Position numbers and translations under genes: made by a program
Shown here: piece by piece, positions 1 through 10,406 of the stretch
Numbering within the stretch: the stretch's first letter is position 1
How the letters are laid out: each line of letters begins with the position of its first letter
Source of the DNA: Butyriboletus loyo
Lineage: Eukaryota; Basidiomycota; Agaricomycetes; Boletales; Boletaceae
NCBI GenBank assembly: GCA_038093515.1
Contig: JBBPSI010000090.1
Coordinates: forward strand, 31,981-95,980
Direction of reading: 5' to 3'
Length of the DNA stretch: 64,000 nt
Notes under the pieces: model-generated
The model's database searches: none
Seen by the model: the letters and a program-made list of their open reading frames with translations, nothing else
Told to the model about the DNA's origin: nothing

Positions 1-142
1 GTAGAAGTAAGCTAGCATATTTTTTCCCCGGGAGCGCTCACAAACTTGTAGTAGGTAGATTTGCTTCTCGATTACGTGAACCACCCGATAGGAGAGCCCC
101 CCGCTGCTGGGTGCGACCCCCAACCTCTCTGTTCTCACCAGA

Positions 143-497
143 ATGCTGATGGAATTGTGTAGAGCGGAGGCCACCACAACCAACGATCGTTATCGATGCA
201 GGTGGCTTACAGGCGGTATACTCTGCTACCAAGCCCATACCACATTTGACGAGTTGATTGTTCACCTACGTCATGTGCACGACGTACGGGGATCTGCACC
301 ACGAAGGTTGGTTTGTCAGTGGCAGTCAGAGAGTGGGTACTGCGGTCAAGAGTACCGCAGAGATGCATTTCCGCGCCACCTTCGCGTCCATGGAATCGGC
401 CGCTGAGTCAGTTCCTTGCCCCGAGTGCAGTAAGTCCTTCTCTCGGATGGACGCCATGCATGCGCATTGCAAGAAGATCCATGGGAAGAGGGTGTGA
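143..497 (+). pseudogene. Small C2H2 zinc-finger gene, frameshifted copy
   Basis: The ATG at 143 opens an 87-residue frame ending at 406 that is nearly identical to the intact copy at 5349-5699. It covers the first two Cys/His modules, including CRWLTGGILC and LVCQWQSESGYC. The third, classical finger (CPECSKSFS followed by H..H) lies in another frame and ends at 497. Against the intact copy there is a net +7 base change at about 385-400, which shifts the frame and brings in TGA at 404-406. What remains is a two-finger protein or a pseudogene. The family appears nine times in this window and is probably DNA-binding, but no target can be inferred. Confidence 0.7.
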
Positions 498-920
498 CCG
501 CATTATTGTCTAATTCTTCCTCCCACACGCCGTACTACACTTTGCTTTGCGTATGCTGTCATGAGATTCTTACGCTTATGATGCAATATAGCTGAAATAC
601 ATAGACTTGCTGAACAGAAACAACATTTCCTGCTGGCATTGCATAGCTCTGACGGTCATTGTTGGTACATACGATACCTGCCAGACTAGCCTATTCCATT
701 CAACGTTTGGGTTGTATTGCACCTCATATTCAGGGACGGGGTAATTGGGGTATATATGTTCGCTAGTCGTTAGGAACGGGGCAGCGAGCTGGTCGGGAAC
801 TCGTACGAGGAACGTACTTGGTCTTTGTAGTTGCATTTGCGGCGTTGGCAGAGGTATTGAACCTTGGCGATCCAAGCCAGCGTGCCAGTGGTCCGCCTAT
901 CGTGTACCTTGATGAGCCGC

Positions 921-955
921 CTGTGAGTGAACACGAGCTAGATAGAGGAGGAAGC
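921..955 (+). repeat. Dispersed ~40-bp motif, copy 1 of 3
   Basis: A block around gtgagtgaacacgagctaga, followed by tagagga and gaag, recurs in diverged form at about 42131-42180 and 52090-52135. Copy 1 lies inside the ~390-base segment present only in the first copy of the large duplication. Here it is open to translation (residues VSEHELDR), which could mean a relic of a mobile element. I cannot name the element. Confidence 0.5.
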
Positions 956-2388
956 GGATGGAACGAGCGACGTGCTAAGGCAAGCGCAGTTACTAAAAAA
1001 ATGTAGCAATATATGATTACCTCTCCAAGTATGTACTATCTACGGGCTGGAACTTCTCCAACACCGCCCACGAAGAGTATTGTATCAATACTCGTTCGGG
1101 CCCACCGAGTGAGTTGGCTTGTAGCCACCCACGAATCTCATAGTTGGTAATGACAATTGGAAGCTTTGGAAGACAATTGGAGTTGTCCGAGAATGAACTT
1201 CATCTGTACACAAAATGAGTAGAGGAAAGGAGTATCGGACACCGCAATTAGGTATGTTCAACTTGAATTTGATCGTCGTTTCCAAACGTGACTACGCGAC
1301 ACGATAGTCCCACCGCCATCCATTAAATTGTTTGTGGGGTTAGAAAGGGTAGAGATCTCACAAAAGGCGTGTGAAAACACTCAGCCAAGGCTACGGTCGA
1401 CTTCTGCCTCGTGTTCGATGATATGGCGAGTCGCCGTGGCAGACGCGTCGGTGAATGGTGGAGGTTCGCCTGGGAGCCACCTTGAGCAGTAGTGAGGGGG
1501 CGGGAGTTGACCTACTCGACGCCACTAGCAATTGTATTGGCCCGGCCTATCGTAGGTCACATCGAGGACTGAGTTGGGTACATGTGGCTGTTCATGGAGA
1601 GGGGTTGCCGCAGTGGGCATGTTGGGTCAGCAGCTAAAGAGCCGACCAGCGTCGCAGCGTCGTATTCTATGCACCTTGCACCCCCTGGACACGTTCGGAC
1701 CCAGGATACGGCTAGGCAGCCCACATCCCTTGTACACTCGCCATCTTTCTCCGGCAGAACGTTGAGTTGGCATTGGGTATCGGGTTCGAGATGGGTGGGA
1801 AGCGCCGAGGGATTGGAATGAACACGGTGTTGGGGCGATAATGCAGGAGACGGTGTCATGCTATCCATATTTGATGTGACGGAGAAACAAAATTAAGTGC
1901 AGGGAGATGGGACGGGAGAGAAATTGGAGGGGGAGGGTGGAGAGGAGGTGATGGATCTGCGTAGGTAGGTGATCGTGCATGTCTAGACAACGTCGTGTCT
2001 GAACCTGGAATGCAGACATTTGCCTTGGTGTAGTGGATATGGGCCTACAAGAGGCGGGATGCCAGTTCCTCGGTTGGTCGACGGAGACTGAGAAAAACCC
2101 ATACGAGCGAGTTATATGTCAGTTTGGAAACAGATAGACATGGTGATCGCACTAGAAAAGAGACATAGTCACGATTAGCCTAGATTATACTGCGTATGAG
2201 AGTAGGGTGTCCTGGAATTGGGCGCTAAAAGGAAGGCCACCGAATCGCCATGAGAGTATTGCCTCACCTTTACCTCGAGGCTCATGGCATACAAGCTGTA
2301 GTAGTTTCGGATTCGCTAAGCGTTTTCCCTCCATCAATCTTTTCTCCACGCACATTTGCAAAGACGCTAAGAACGTAGCTTGGACATC

Positions 2389-3583
2389 ATGATGTCAGGC
2401 GTCCCATCACAACACTCTGACGACGATGATCCTCAACCACATCTGGTAATCTCGGCAAGTGACAATCTCTGCATGCTGGCGTATCTCCCCGACGGACGAC
2501 GAGCTGTCACCGGCTCTGACGACGGAACTGTCAGTGTCTGGAATTTGGAAACCGGGGAGCAAGAAGGCACATCGATGAAGCACAAGACAGGAGTATTCAG
2601 CCTTGCTGTGACACGGGATGGCACAAAGATCATCAGCAGTGATGAGGATGGAGAGATCAAGGTGTGGGACGTCGAATCACACCGCCTTGTCAAAGAATGG
2701 ACTCACCCGGCAGAGGTACCCGAGCTTTCCATCTCACCAGATGATCGACTCATTGCAGTTGCCGACGGGACCGTGGCCATTTACACCATGGAAGGGAAAG
2801 AGGTCGAGGGTAGAATCGAGGTCAATAGCGTTGTTTGGTCCATTTCTTTCTCTCCTGACGGCCACAAACTCGCATGTGGCTCGGATGACGGCAAGATCCT
2901 GGTGTATGACAGGGAGAGTGGCAAACTCCTCCTTGGTCCATTAAACGGTCACAAAAACCGGGTCAACTATGTGCTATGGTCACGCGATGGCAGTAGGCTC
3001 TTCACCTCGGACGACAAAACCATTCGCTGTTGGGATTCCAGTACAGGGAAACCGGTCGGACAACCGTGGATAGGTCACACCGACGTTGTAGGGAGTCTCT
3101 CCCTTTCTCCAGACGGATCGATCCTCGCGAGTGCATCCTGGGATCGGACTGTGCGTTTCTGGGATACAACCTTTGGTATTTCCGTCGGGAAACACCTACA
3201 GCATATAGAGGGTGTATGGGATGGAAAGATATATTTGTGGCGGGTACCTTGGTTTAACTGCATCGAGAATCAGGTAAGATTTTATGCTCCCTTCAGATGT
3301 GTTCTAACACCCGTTTCAGTCACTCCGAGCTTTCCTTGACGTGCGTTGCCCTGAGGTTCGCACACAGGGCCCTGTCAGCCCCCCCCGGCGACCTTCTGTG
3401 CCCGTTCATGCTGGAGGCCAAGTATGCCATTTCGAGATCCGATGGTTTTTCGTTTGCTTACGCTTCTCAATAGCTATTTGCAACAGCTCAGAGTCCCCTC
3501 ATACCTTCTGCGCTACCCAATTCACGCCACATTTTCTCAGCAGCAGTGGACCAATTCGGACAGTATCAAGTACCCAACTTTAA
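2389..3583 (+). CDS. WD40 seven-blade repeat protein
   Basis: This is a beta-propeller protein expected to be a scaffold for protein contacts. Exon 1 runs from the ATG at 2389 (a second ATG is at 2392) to 3273, and a 46-nt GT-AG intron at 3274-3319 leads to an exon open to TAA at 3581-3583. Seven blade ends are visible: VSVWNL, IKVWDV, VAIYTM, ILVYDR, IRCWDS, VRFWDT and IYLWRV, several preceded by SPDG turns. The last blade is shortened just before the intron. The tail is Pro-rich and its frame is uncertain. A kinase-domain gene starts 57 bases downstream on the same strand, and the intron at 3584-3639 begins right after the stop codon, so the two may once have been one WD40-kinase gene. The propeller looks intact; the 3' model is weaker. 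Confidence 0.75.
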
Positions 3584-3639
3584 GTATGTATTTACTCTGT
3601 CGTATGATTATTTGACTTGATTCAAATCATTCCTTTCAG

Positions 3640-5124
3640 TGCCAGTTTTTCCCCTCCACTTGATCTCACTTCCTATATTTCCAAAGTCAATAATCAATAC
3701 TTTGCTGGAGGAGCTTTTGGTGATGTCTATAGATGTCGATATACTCGTGGTTCGGCATCAGCAGAGGTCCGTGCGTGGGGTGAGGTTCGGCTCACTGTCG
3801 ACTGGTTATTCATTTCCTTTTCAGGTTGCTGTGAAGGCTCTTCGATTCAAGGCTACAATAGACGGAGACACGGATGATAAATGTGTCAAGGTCACTCATC
3901 TTATCTATGACTAAAAAATGTGATTTCGACTCCCTCATAGATGCTCCGCCGAGAGCTCGGCATTTGGAAGAGACTCAGCCATCCCAATGTCGTTCCATTC
4001 CTGGGTAATTACGTATGGATTTGGAATGCAGGGTACAATGTCGTTGGTGTCACTGTGGATGCCAAATGAATCTCTTCACAATTTCCTAGCGAAGCATGAC
4101 GATATTCTAGGCGTGGCTCACCGACTCCAGTTCGTACGTCCACTTAACGTTGTCTGCTTTCCCGTCGTCTGACGTCGCACAACAGCTACTGGACATAGCC
4201 AATGGGCTACACTACTGTGGGTCACTATTATCATTTCAAAGGTTCGACAGGATAACACGCCACAGTACATTCACTTCCAATCGTCCATGGTGACCTGAAC
4301 TGTGTACGTCAAAGTAGAAACCTCAGTATTGTTTTCTTCTCATAATAAGACAGAACAACGTGCTTCTCAACGCAGATTACACTGTACGCTTAGCCGACTT
4401 TGGCTACTCATCTTTTGTGGGTCATATTCCCGAAGAATTGTCCTATCTCCAAAGGTCCTCCACACGACCTGGAGCCTTGCAATGGGCTGCGCCAGAGCAA
4501 ATTGAGTTAGAAGGCATGTTTCACAATACAACTCAGAGCGATATATACTCCTTTGGATGTGTTGGTCTCCAGGCAGGTCTGTTAGCCACGAAATACGGAT
4601 CCATTCTGATTGTCTAGTAGGTGTTATCGGGGAAACAACCGTGGTCGGAATTTCAGAGAGAAGCTGCCATCATTTTACGCTTGTCGAAGGGCGAGAAGCC
4701 AGGCCGACCAGAGTGTCGAGCAATAGATGACTCGCACTGGGATTTTATTCAACGTTGCTGGTCACCGATGGAAGAGCGGCCTGCTGCGAAGGCGATAATC
4801 TTCGCAATCCAAAAGTTCTTGAGTTCTTGGCCATCATCCTGGCCCCCTCTCGTCACGCCGATGGCGGAATTATATCCCGCTGATTCCCCTCTGAATGAGT
4901 TATCGTTATCTCCCGACCAAGTTACCGCGGAGGGTTTGAGTAGAACTGTCAACATCCTTGATCGGGATAATCGTGACGTCTGCTCTACTATCCTTCGGTC
5001 TTCGATTTCCTCCTCTCGAACTGTGTCGCTCGCCCTTCAGCACATACGGCGCCCCCCCATATACCCATCGCTCCACTCTCAGTACGCAAGTTCCGTATTC
5101 CTATCCCTTGTCTTTAAAACCTAA
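3640..5124 (+). pseudogene. Tyrosine-kinase-like protein kinase, frameshifted
   Basis: The exons 3640-3766, 3825-3890, 3941-4133, 4186-4216, 4266-4303, 4354-4572 and 4621-5124 give a full kinase domain: glycine loop GGAFGDVYRC, beta-3 lysine in VAVK, RREL helix, catalytic loop VHGDLNCNN (HGD instead of HRD), DFG in LADFGYSS, WAAPEQ and SDIYSFGC. The frame breaks once, at about 4006, where one extra base lies between LSHPNVVPFLG and ITYGFGMQG. A 27-base GT-AG stretch there would be too short and gives the wrong frame. No exon upstream joins in phase. The intron at 4573-4620 appears to use a GC donor. The C-terminal ~95 residues are unrelated to the kinase fold. It is probably a recent pseudogene, unless the base is a sequencing error. 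Confidence 0.75.
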
Positions 5125-5207
5125 CCTCACCTACGTAGTCCGGCATATCAAGTTCACCTACACCCTGGCACATCTTCCAACTATGGGGCGTGCGATACCG
5201 AGCGGGA

Positions 5208-6512
5208 CCTAGAAGTAAGCTAATCTATCTTTTCCTGGGCTCGCGCTCACAAACTTGTAGCAGGTACACACTTTTTTACACAAGAACCAAAAGACAGGAA
5301 AGCCTTCCGTTGCTGGGTGCGATCCTCAACCTCTTTGTTTTCATAAGAATGCTGATGGAATTGTGTAGAGCGGCGGCCACCACAAGTACAACCAACGATG
5401 GTTACCGATGCAGGTGGCTTACAGGCGGTATACTCTGCGACCAAGCCCTTGCCACATTTGACGAGTTGATCGTCCACCTACGTCGTGTGCACGATGTACA
5501 GCGACCCGCGTCACGAAGGTTGGTTTGTCAGTGGCAGTCAGAGAGTGGGTACTGCAGTCAAGAGCACCGCAGATATTCATATAGACGCCACCTCGCCATG
5601 CATGGCAGCTGCTCAGTTCCTTGCCCCGAGTGTGACAGGTCCTTCTCTCGGGAAGACTCTATGCGTGCGCACCGGAAGAGGAGCCATGGGAAGGCGTGAC
5701 TTCATCATTCTCCAATTCTCCCTCTTGTAGGCTGTACTACTCCTTGCTTCGCTTATGCCATCATGGAATTCGTACATTCGGCTATGTATCATGATACAAT
5801 ATAGCTGAAATACTGCTGTACGCAAAGACTTGCTGAACAGAGATAACATTTCGTGCCAGTGCATAGTCCTGACGGTTACTGTTAGTACCTGCGGTACCTG
5901 TCAAATTAGAATATTCGAAGAGTGTCATCGATCCTCGTTCGGAGCTGTCGAGTGAGTTGGCTTGTAGCCACCCACGAATCTAATGGCCATTGGAAGCTTT
6001 GAAAGACAATTGGAGTTGTCCGGGAATATATGTCTGTGCGCAAAACGAGTAGAGGCCACGACATGGGTTAACAAGATAGGAGCATCGGTCACCACAATTA
6101 GGTATGTTCAACTTGAATTTGATCGTCGTTTCCAAACGTGACTGCGCGTCACGATAGTCCCGTCGTGCACTAAATTGTTTGTGGGGTGAGAATGGGTAGA
6201 GATCTCACAAAAGGCGGGGTGAAAATACCCGGCCAAGGCTATGGCCGACTTCTGCCTCGTGTTCGATGATATGGTGAGTCGCCATGGCAGACGCGTCGGT
6301 GAAAGGTGGAGGTTCGGCTGGGTGCCACCTTGAGCGGTAATGAGAGGACGGGAGTCGACTTACTCGATGCCACCGGCCATTGCAGAACCGTGTATTGGCC
6401 TGGGCTTATCGTAGGTCACATCGGGGATCGAGTCGGGTACATGTGACTGCAAAGAGAGTGGGCGCGTTGGGTCAGCAGCTAAAGGACCGACCAGCGTCGC
6501 AGCGTAGAGGAC
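5208..6512. repeat. Segmental duplication, copy 2 (partner 1-1665)
   Basis: Collinear with 1-1665 but about 390 bases shorter, because the segment matching about 690-1085 is absent. It contains the intact zinc-finger gene at 5349-5699. The rest, including the stretch after the gene, shows no convincing ORF. The two copies bracket the WD40/kinase pair, so all three may have spread or rearranged together. Confidence 0.85.
5349..5699 (+). CDS. Small C2H2 zinc-finger protein, 116 aa
   Basis: A single-exon gene from the ATG at 5349 to TGA at 5697-5699. It contains three Cys/His modules: residues ~20-50 (CRWLTGGILC then HLRRVH), ~55-85 (CQWQSESGYC then RRHLAMH) and ~90-114, a classical finger (CPECDRSFS, then H-x4-H). 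The first two have an enlarged gap between the cysteines, a hallmark shared by all family members here. There is no other domain, so it looks like a mini version of the longer zinc-finger proteins at 20640, 27411 and 58724. A nuclear DNA-binding role is inferred from the fold only. It is the intact twin of 143-497. Confidence 0.75.
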   Translation: MLMELCRAAATTSTTNDGYRCRWLTGGILCDQALATFDELIVHLRRVHDVQRPASRRLVCQWQSESGYCSQEHRRYSYRRHLAMHGSCSVPCPECDRSFSREDSMRAHRKRSHGKA

Positions 6513-7342
6513 ACTTGTCCTTGATAGTAAGTTGGGCAGGATGACCAAGATGTAGCGCAGACCACTGGACAGCACGAGGTAATCGAGTTAGCTTATATCG
6601 CATAGCGTTGGGGAAGCTGCACTGTTGGGTCTGGCAGCGGACAACGCCGTCAACACCGCACCCGTGCCCCTACACCGACCCGTCCCACCTGCGGTGCCAA
6701 CGAACATGAGGATGACGTATCCATCAGGTGTGACCACCCAGAGCGACCATCAACCATTTAGCGACGGCCAAGAAAACAGAGGCGATAAAAAAACGACAGT
6801 CACTGGCATGGACCTGGTTAAAGAGATCCCGTCTTCAGGTATCACAATACCTCGAGGGTATACCATGACTTCGGGTGGGTGTGTTCCTCAATCGATTTGC
6901 CAGGTGCTGGCTCTGCAATTGCCTTCGGAGACGCGGAAGGTCATATAATTATCGGTCGACGCACATGCAAGTGTCCAACCATCTGCACAGCCATTGAACC
7001 TTTTAGGGAGTTTCCCGCCTTGCGTGTCACGTGATTGTTAATAACCACCCCCCGTGTTGTTACCAGTTACATAATCACTTGCCAGAAATAATCATGTTAT
7101 TTAATTACTCCCGGATGCGAGTGCGCTTCAAGGTGTGAATTTGGGTGCGCTCTGTAGTGCAAGCTACGTTCAATTATATCATTTTTACACTCATGGTCTT
7201 ATTTATTTAGCTGTTGACCAAGTGAGATATACATACATTCGCTATCATCCACAGCATTGTCTCATCGTCCCATCATCGTACGGGTCCTTTCCCTATCCGT
7301 TCGACGTTCAGCACCACAACAACTGAGCACTCAGCTACGAAG
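6513..7342. other. Intergenic region upstream of the peroxiredoxin gene
   Basis: There is a short open frame at 6625-6948 (107 codons, no recognisable motif), which I do not accept as a gene. The last ~150 bases before 7343 are C/T-rich and probably hold the promoter and 5' leader. Confidence 0.4.
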
Positions 7343-8112
7343 ATGGCAACCGAATCGATATCCGCTGATTGGTCTGCGCTCCCAGGTGATCTGCCCGTGC
7401 CGACAGACGATGGGGCGGCGGATCACCTACATGCTAGCGCCACGTCGCAGGTTGAGCTTCCGAGGTCGGTGTTATTACAGGCCACCACATCGTCAGGGGA
7501 GGGGCAATGGAATGTGAATGGGCAGGGGAATGGGGAAACGGAAGTTGATCTACGGGTGTTGTCGTTCGAGAGACCCGTGCTGGTATTCGTGTACCCAAGG
7601 ACGGGGCAACCGGGCGTGGCGAATCCGCCTGGGTGGGATGCGATCCCGGGTGCGAGGGGGTGTACGCCGGTGAGTGAAGCCGAGGTTTTTGGTCTCGAAT
7701 TCAGGTCCGGGTCCGTGTCCACATCCTGGATAGCTCCTTCTTTGTCTTCTTCGATGAACGAACGTGGCTGACCGATCGACAACAGGAGCTCTGTGCTGTC
7801 CGGGACACACTCGGTGCGTTGCAAGCAGTACGACCGGGTGGGGTACGCATCTTTGCGATGAGTACGCAGTCGGCAGAATATCAATCCGAGGTGGCGACGC
7901 GGCTGGGACTCCCGTATCCGATCTTGAGCGATCAGACGCATTTGTTTTCAGAGGCGTTGGGGTTGCCGACATTTGAGGTGGAGGGAATGGTGTTGTTGAA
8001 GCGGATCACGTTGTTGATTTATGAGGGGAAGGTGATTGGGAGGGATTATCCTGTATTTCCGTCAGATCAGGCGGCGAGCAGGGCGTTGGATTTGCTTCGT
8101 CTGCTTGAGTAG
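7343..8112 (+). CDS. PrxQ-like peroxiredoxin (AhpC/TSA fold), 217 aa
   Basis: It is expected to reduce hydroperoxides through a thiol cycle. Two exons, 7343-7669 and 7786-8112, are joined across a GT-AG intron; the junction completes GCTPELCAVRD. This holds the peroxidatic Cys and, five positions on, a second Cys, the spacing of PrxQ/BCP peroxiredoxins. Upstream are the beta strand RPVLVFVYPRTGQPG and a Pro/Gly-rich loop. Downstream, IFAMSTQSAEYQ, LGLPYPILSDQ and a C-terminal helix fit the thioredoxin fold. The N-terminal ~75 residues lack a signal peptide, so a cytosolic or nuclear site is likely. The next gene begins 119 bases downstream on the same strand. The intron sits between the active-site Thr-Pro and the second Cys, so splicing is required for activity. 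Confidence 0.85.
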
Positions 8113-8231
8113 GCGTGTATGTATGACATCGACAGCAAAAAAGGCGGATTTCTATATTGGGCAATTGAATGGGAGTCGCTCCTTGCAACAGCTCATCAAG
8201 TTGAGCCCTCTCGTCCCAATATCTGCATGCG

Positions 8232-8782
8232 ATGTGGTCCGTAACGTGTTTTTAGCTTTGTTTCTTCGGCGAAACGTTTACTCTGACCCTTGCAGCAAAC
8301 ATATCCTGAACGCACAGGTGTCGATACGCGCGCCATGCTGCAAGCAGTGGTTCGACTGCGCAGAGTGCCACGCAGAAACGCAGGACCACCAACTGAACAA
8401 GACAACAGAGATGGCGTTTATCTGCAAAAAGTGCAAAAAGGCGTTTCGCAAGGACATGGCGAACTACGAGGAGAGCGACGAGTATTGTCCACACTGCGAT
8501 AATCACTATGTGAGTGCAGACCGATTGCGGTGAGATGTGCATGCGTGTGTGCGTGCGCTGAGGATGTGTGTTGGCAGGTCATCGAAGCAAAGACGCCGCA
8601 GGCCGTGCTCGGTGTCGAGGGTGAGGATGCACGAGTAGACTCACGGTGAGTTCTCGTCAATGAGAGTGTCCCCGCTGAGATGCCAAGTTACGCGCTGCAG
8701 GATGCTCAAGGACGAGCGGATGCGATTAGACCCAAATCGGACTGTCTTTCGGCAGGACGACTTTTCGGACATGTTGGACTAA
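8232..8782 (+). CDS. CHY-type zinc-finger protein (Hot13-like), 122 aa
   Basis: Four exons (8232-8236, 8296-8509, 8578-8645, 8701-8782); the first is only ATG plus two bases. The product begins MCKHILNAQVSIRAPCCKQW and carries the CHY pattern: Cys/His near the start, CC at ~16, FDCAECHAE with DH after it, then two CxxC pairs (ICKKCKKAF and YCPHCDNHY). Family knowledge: CHY fingers occur in plant RING ligases and in yeast Hot13, which supports oxidation of small Tim proteins in the mitochondrial intermembrane space. With no RING domain and this size, the Hot13-like class fits best. The tail (LDPNRTVFRQDDFSDMLD) is acidic. It may share regulation with the peroxiredoxin just upstream, but the two are separate genes. 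Confidence 0.85.
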
Positions 8783-8947
8783 AACAACGACACTGAAGGA
8801 GACCTTCCTTTTTTGGATATGTCAGCGTTCTGAAGATTGTTCTTTTTTTCTCTTGTGAGATGTGACGTCACGGAATTGAAGACATTTTCTCCTATTTCAC
8901 TGGACTGAATCAGCTGCTCCGCTTGACTAACCCCTCTAGCTGCACCA

Positions 8948-8954
8948 TTTATAA
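8948..8954 (+). promoter_or_regulatory. TATA-like box of the opsin-related gene
   Basis: tttataa lies 42 bases before the ATG at 8996 and is followed by a C/T-rich stretch, the usual layout of a fungal core promoter. The short distance implies a very short leader. Confidence 0.4.
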
Positions 8955-8995
8955 GCCAGGCTGTCTCCCATTCGCATCGTCTCATTCTCCTCGCC

Positions 8996-10036
8996 ATGGC
9001 CTACCAACTTGTGTACCCCCGGCACAACGGTGCCCTCGATGCCAATCCTCCAGGTGGTGACCGCCACATCACCACTCATGCATCTGACTGGCTTTGGGCT
9101 GCCTTTGCTGTCATGCTCCTCTCCTGGCTCGCCGCCTTGGGTTGGGTATATTCGGTCCGTCCCCTGATTCACCTACTCTCATTTTTCCTCATTTTTTCCA
9201 CAGAAGGGTCAGCGCAATCGGGTTATCCATTTCATTCCCACCATCGTTCTCGCAGTGTCATCCGTTTCATACTTCGCTATGGCCTCCGACTTGGGATGGA
9301 CTCTCATTCGCGCAGAGTTTGAGTCACACCCCACCCGTCAAATCTGGGTAAGGTTGTTGTTTCTCCATTCTGTCTCATTCTCATGTCTTGCTTTAGTATG
9401 TTAGATATATTCAGTGGTTCATCAATGCACCCTTGGTGCTCCTCGCACTTTTGTCGTTTACGACGATGGCAACTCCTAAGCTCCTCGTTCCCCTGTTTTT
9501 CTCCTGGTATTTGGTCGTCAATGGTTTGGTCGGTGCTCTCGTTGCTTCTTCTTACAAGTGGGGATTCTTTGTCTTTGGCTTGTTTGGTCTCTTTTTCGTC
9601 TGGTATGTACCAATCTTCTGGTTTACAACATCGGCTCATCTGTCTATTTGTTTCTTCGTACGCTAGGTGGCAGCTGCTTACCCGTGTCGGCGAGCGACAT
9701 TTCACAAACAGCAATTTTCGGGCGGGTTACGTCGTTGGCGCCGGGTACATCTCCTTCATCTGGATGCTGTACCCGATCTGTTGGGGTCTCTCGGAGGGTG
9801 GTAATAAAATCTCGCCCTCATCGGAGATGGTCTTTTATGGGATCTTGGATCTTATGTCCGGTCCGGTGTTCCTCTTGGCCTGGATGGCGCACATGTCCAG
9901 GTTCGACACGCAAACATTAGCCTCGACCTCCCTCGGCCATCCTGAAAGAGGCAGCTATGAAGAAGTGCATCAACAAAAGCCTCCCCAACCACAACTGGAA
10001 GGCGCCGCCCCCGCTCCGACTGCTCAGAATACTTGA
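8996..10036 (+). CDS. Opsin-related seven-helix membrane protein (Hsp30/YRO2/MRH1 family), 292 aa
   Basis: Four exons (8996-9154, 9204-9347, 9397-9602, 9667-10036) encode a seven-transmembrane protein. Helices are visible from WLWAAFAVMLLSWLAALGW through VFYGILDLMSGPVFLLAW, with a hydrophilic C-tail of ~55 residues. The helix C block RYIQWFINAPLVLLALL aligns with the proton-pump helix of bacteriorhodopsin, but the Asp-85 and Asp-96 positions are Gln and Ala. In the last helix the retinal-binding lysine position is Gly (LDLMSGPVF). It is therefore the non-photochemical opsin-related type, which in yeast sits in the plasma membrane and is stress-induced. The function of the family is not settled. 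Confidence 0.88.
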
Positions 10037-10406
10037 TTAATTGGGTTTCGAGCCAGGTATTCTCGTTTTTGAATTGATATGTATCGTTTCTTTCCATTCC
10101 ATCGTGCGATATCTGTATTCCTACGAATCTCGCGCGAATCGTATGTATTTCTGTACGGCTGTAATAGGTATTATCGATGTTGATGATGTGAGCAGTATGA
10201 GCAGTGGCGGTGAGCATGCATAACGTTGCCACGAGTGCGTCTGACTCCGCCGTCAACAGCCTTGAAACCGGCGTCGTCGTCGTTAACATTCATCCACAGC
10301 CAAAACTCACCCAGCTGGTTCCCCTTGTCATCCATCCATCGCAGTGCACCTCACCTGCTGCGCCTTCTACAGCACACGACGACTCAACAGACACCTCTTT
10401 CGCATC

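Larger units (their letters stand above)
1..1665. repeat. Segmental duplication, copy 1 (partner 5208-6512)
   Basis: The text from base 1 to about 1665 matches 5208-6512 in the same order and orientation. Shared landmarks are the start, the small zinc-finger ORF, the stretch near 1255-1300 (matching 6105-6150) and the end near 1620-1660 (matching 6470-6510). Copy 1 carries an extra ~390 bases at about 690-1085 that copy 2 lacks. Apart from the zinc-finger ORF (143-497) I see no gene in 498-2388. Confidence 0.85.

Noticed and set aside
4005..4032. Intron that would repair the kinase frame
   Set aside because: The only GT-AG stretch is 27 nt and yields the wrong reading frame; a one-base insertion is simpler.
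7423..7972. Long minus-strand frames over the peroxiredoxin gene
   Set aside because: Antisense shadows of a firmly identified, spliced + strand gene.
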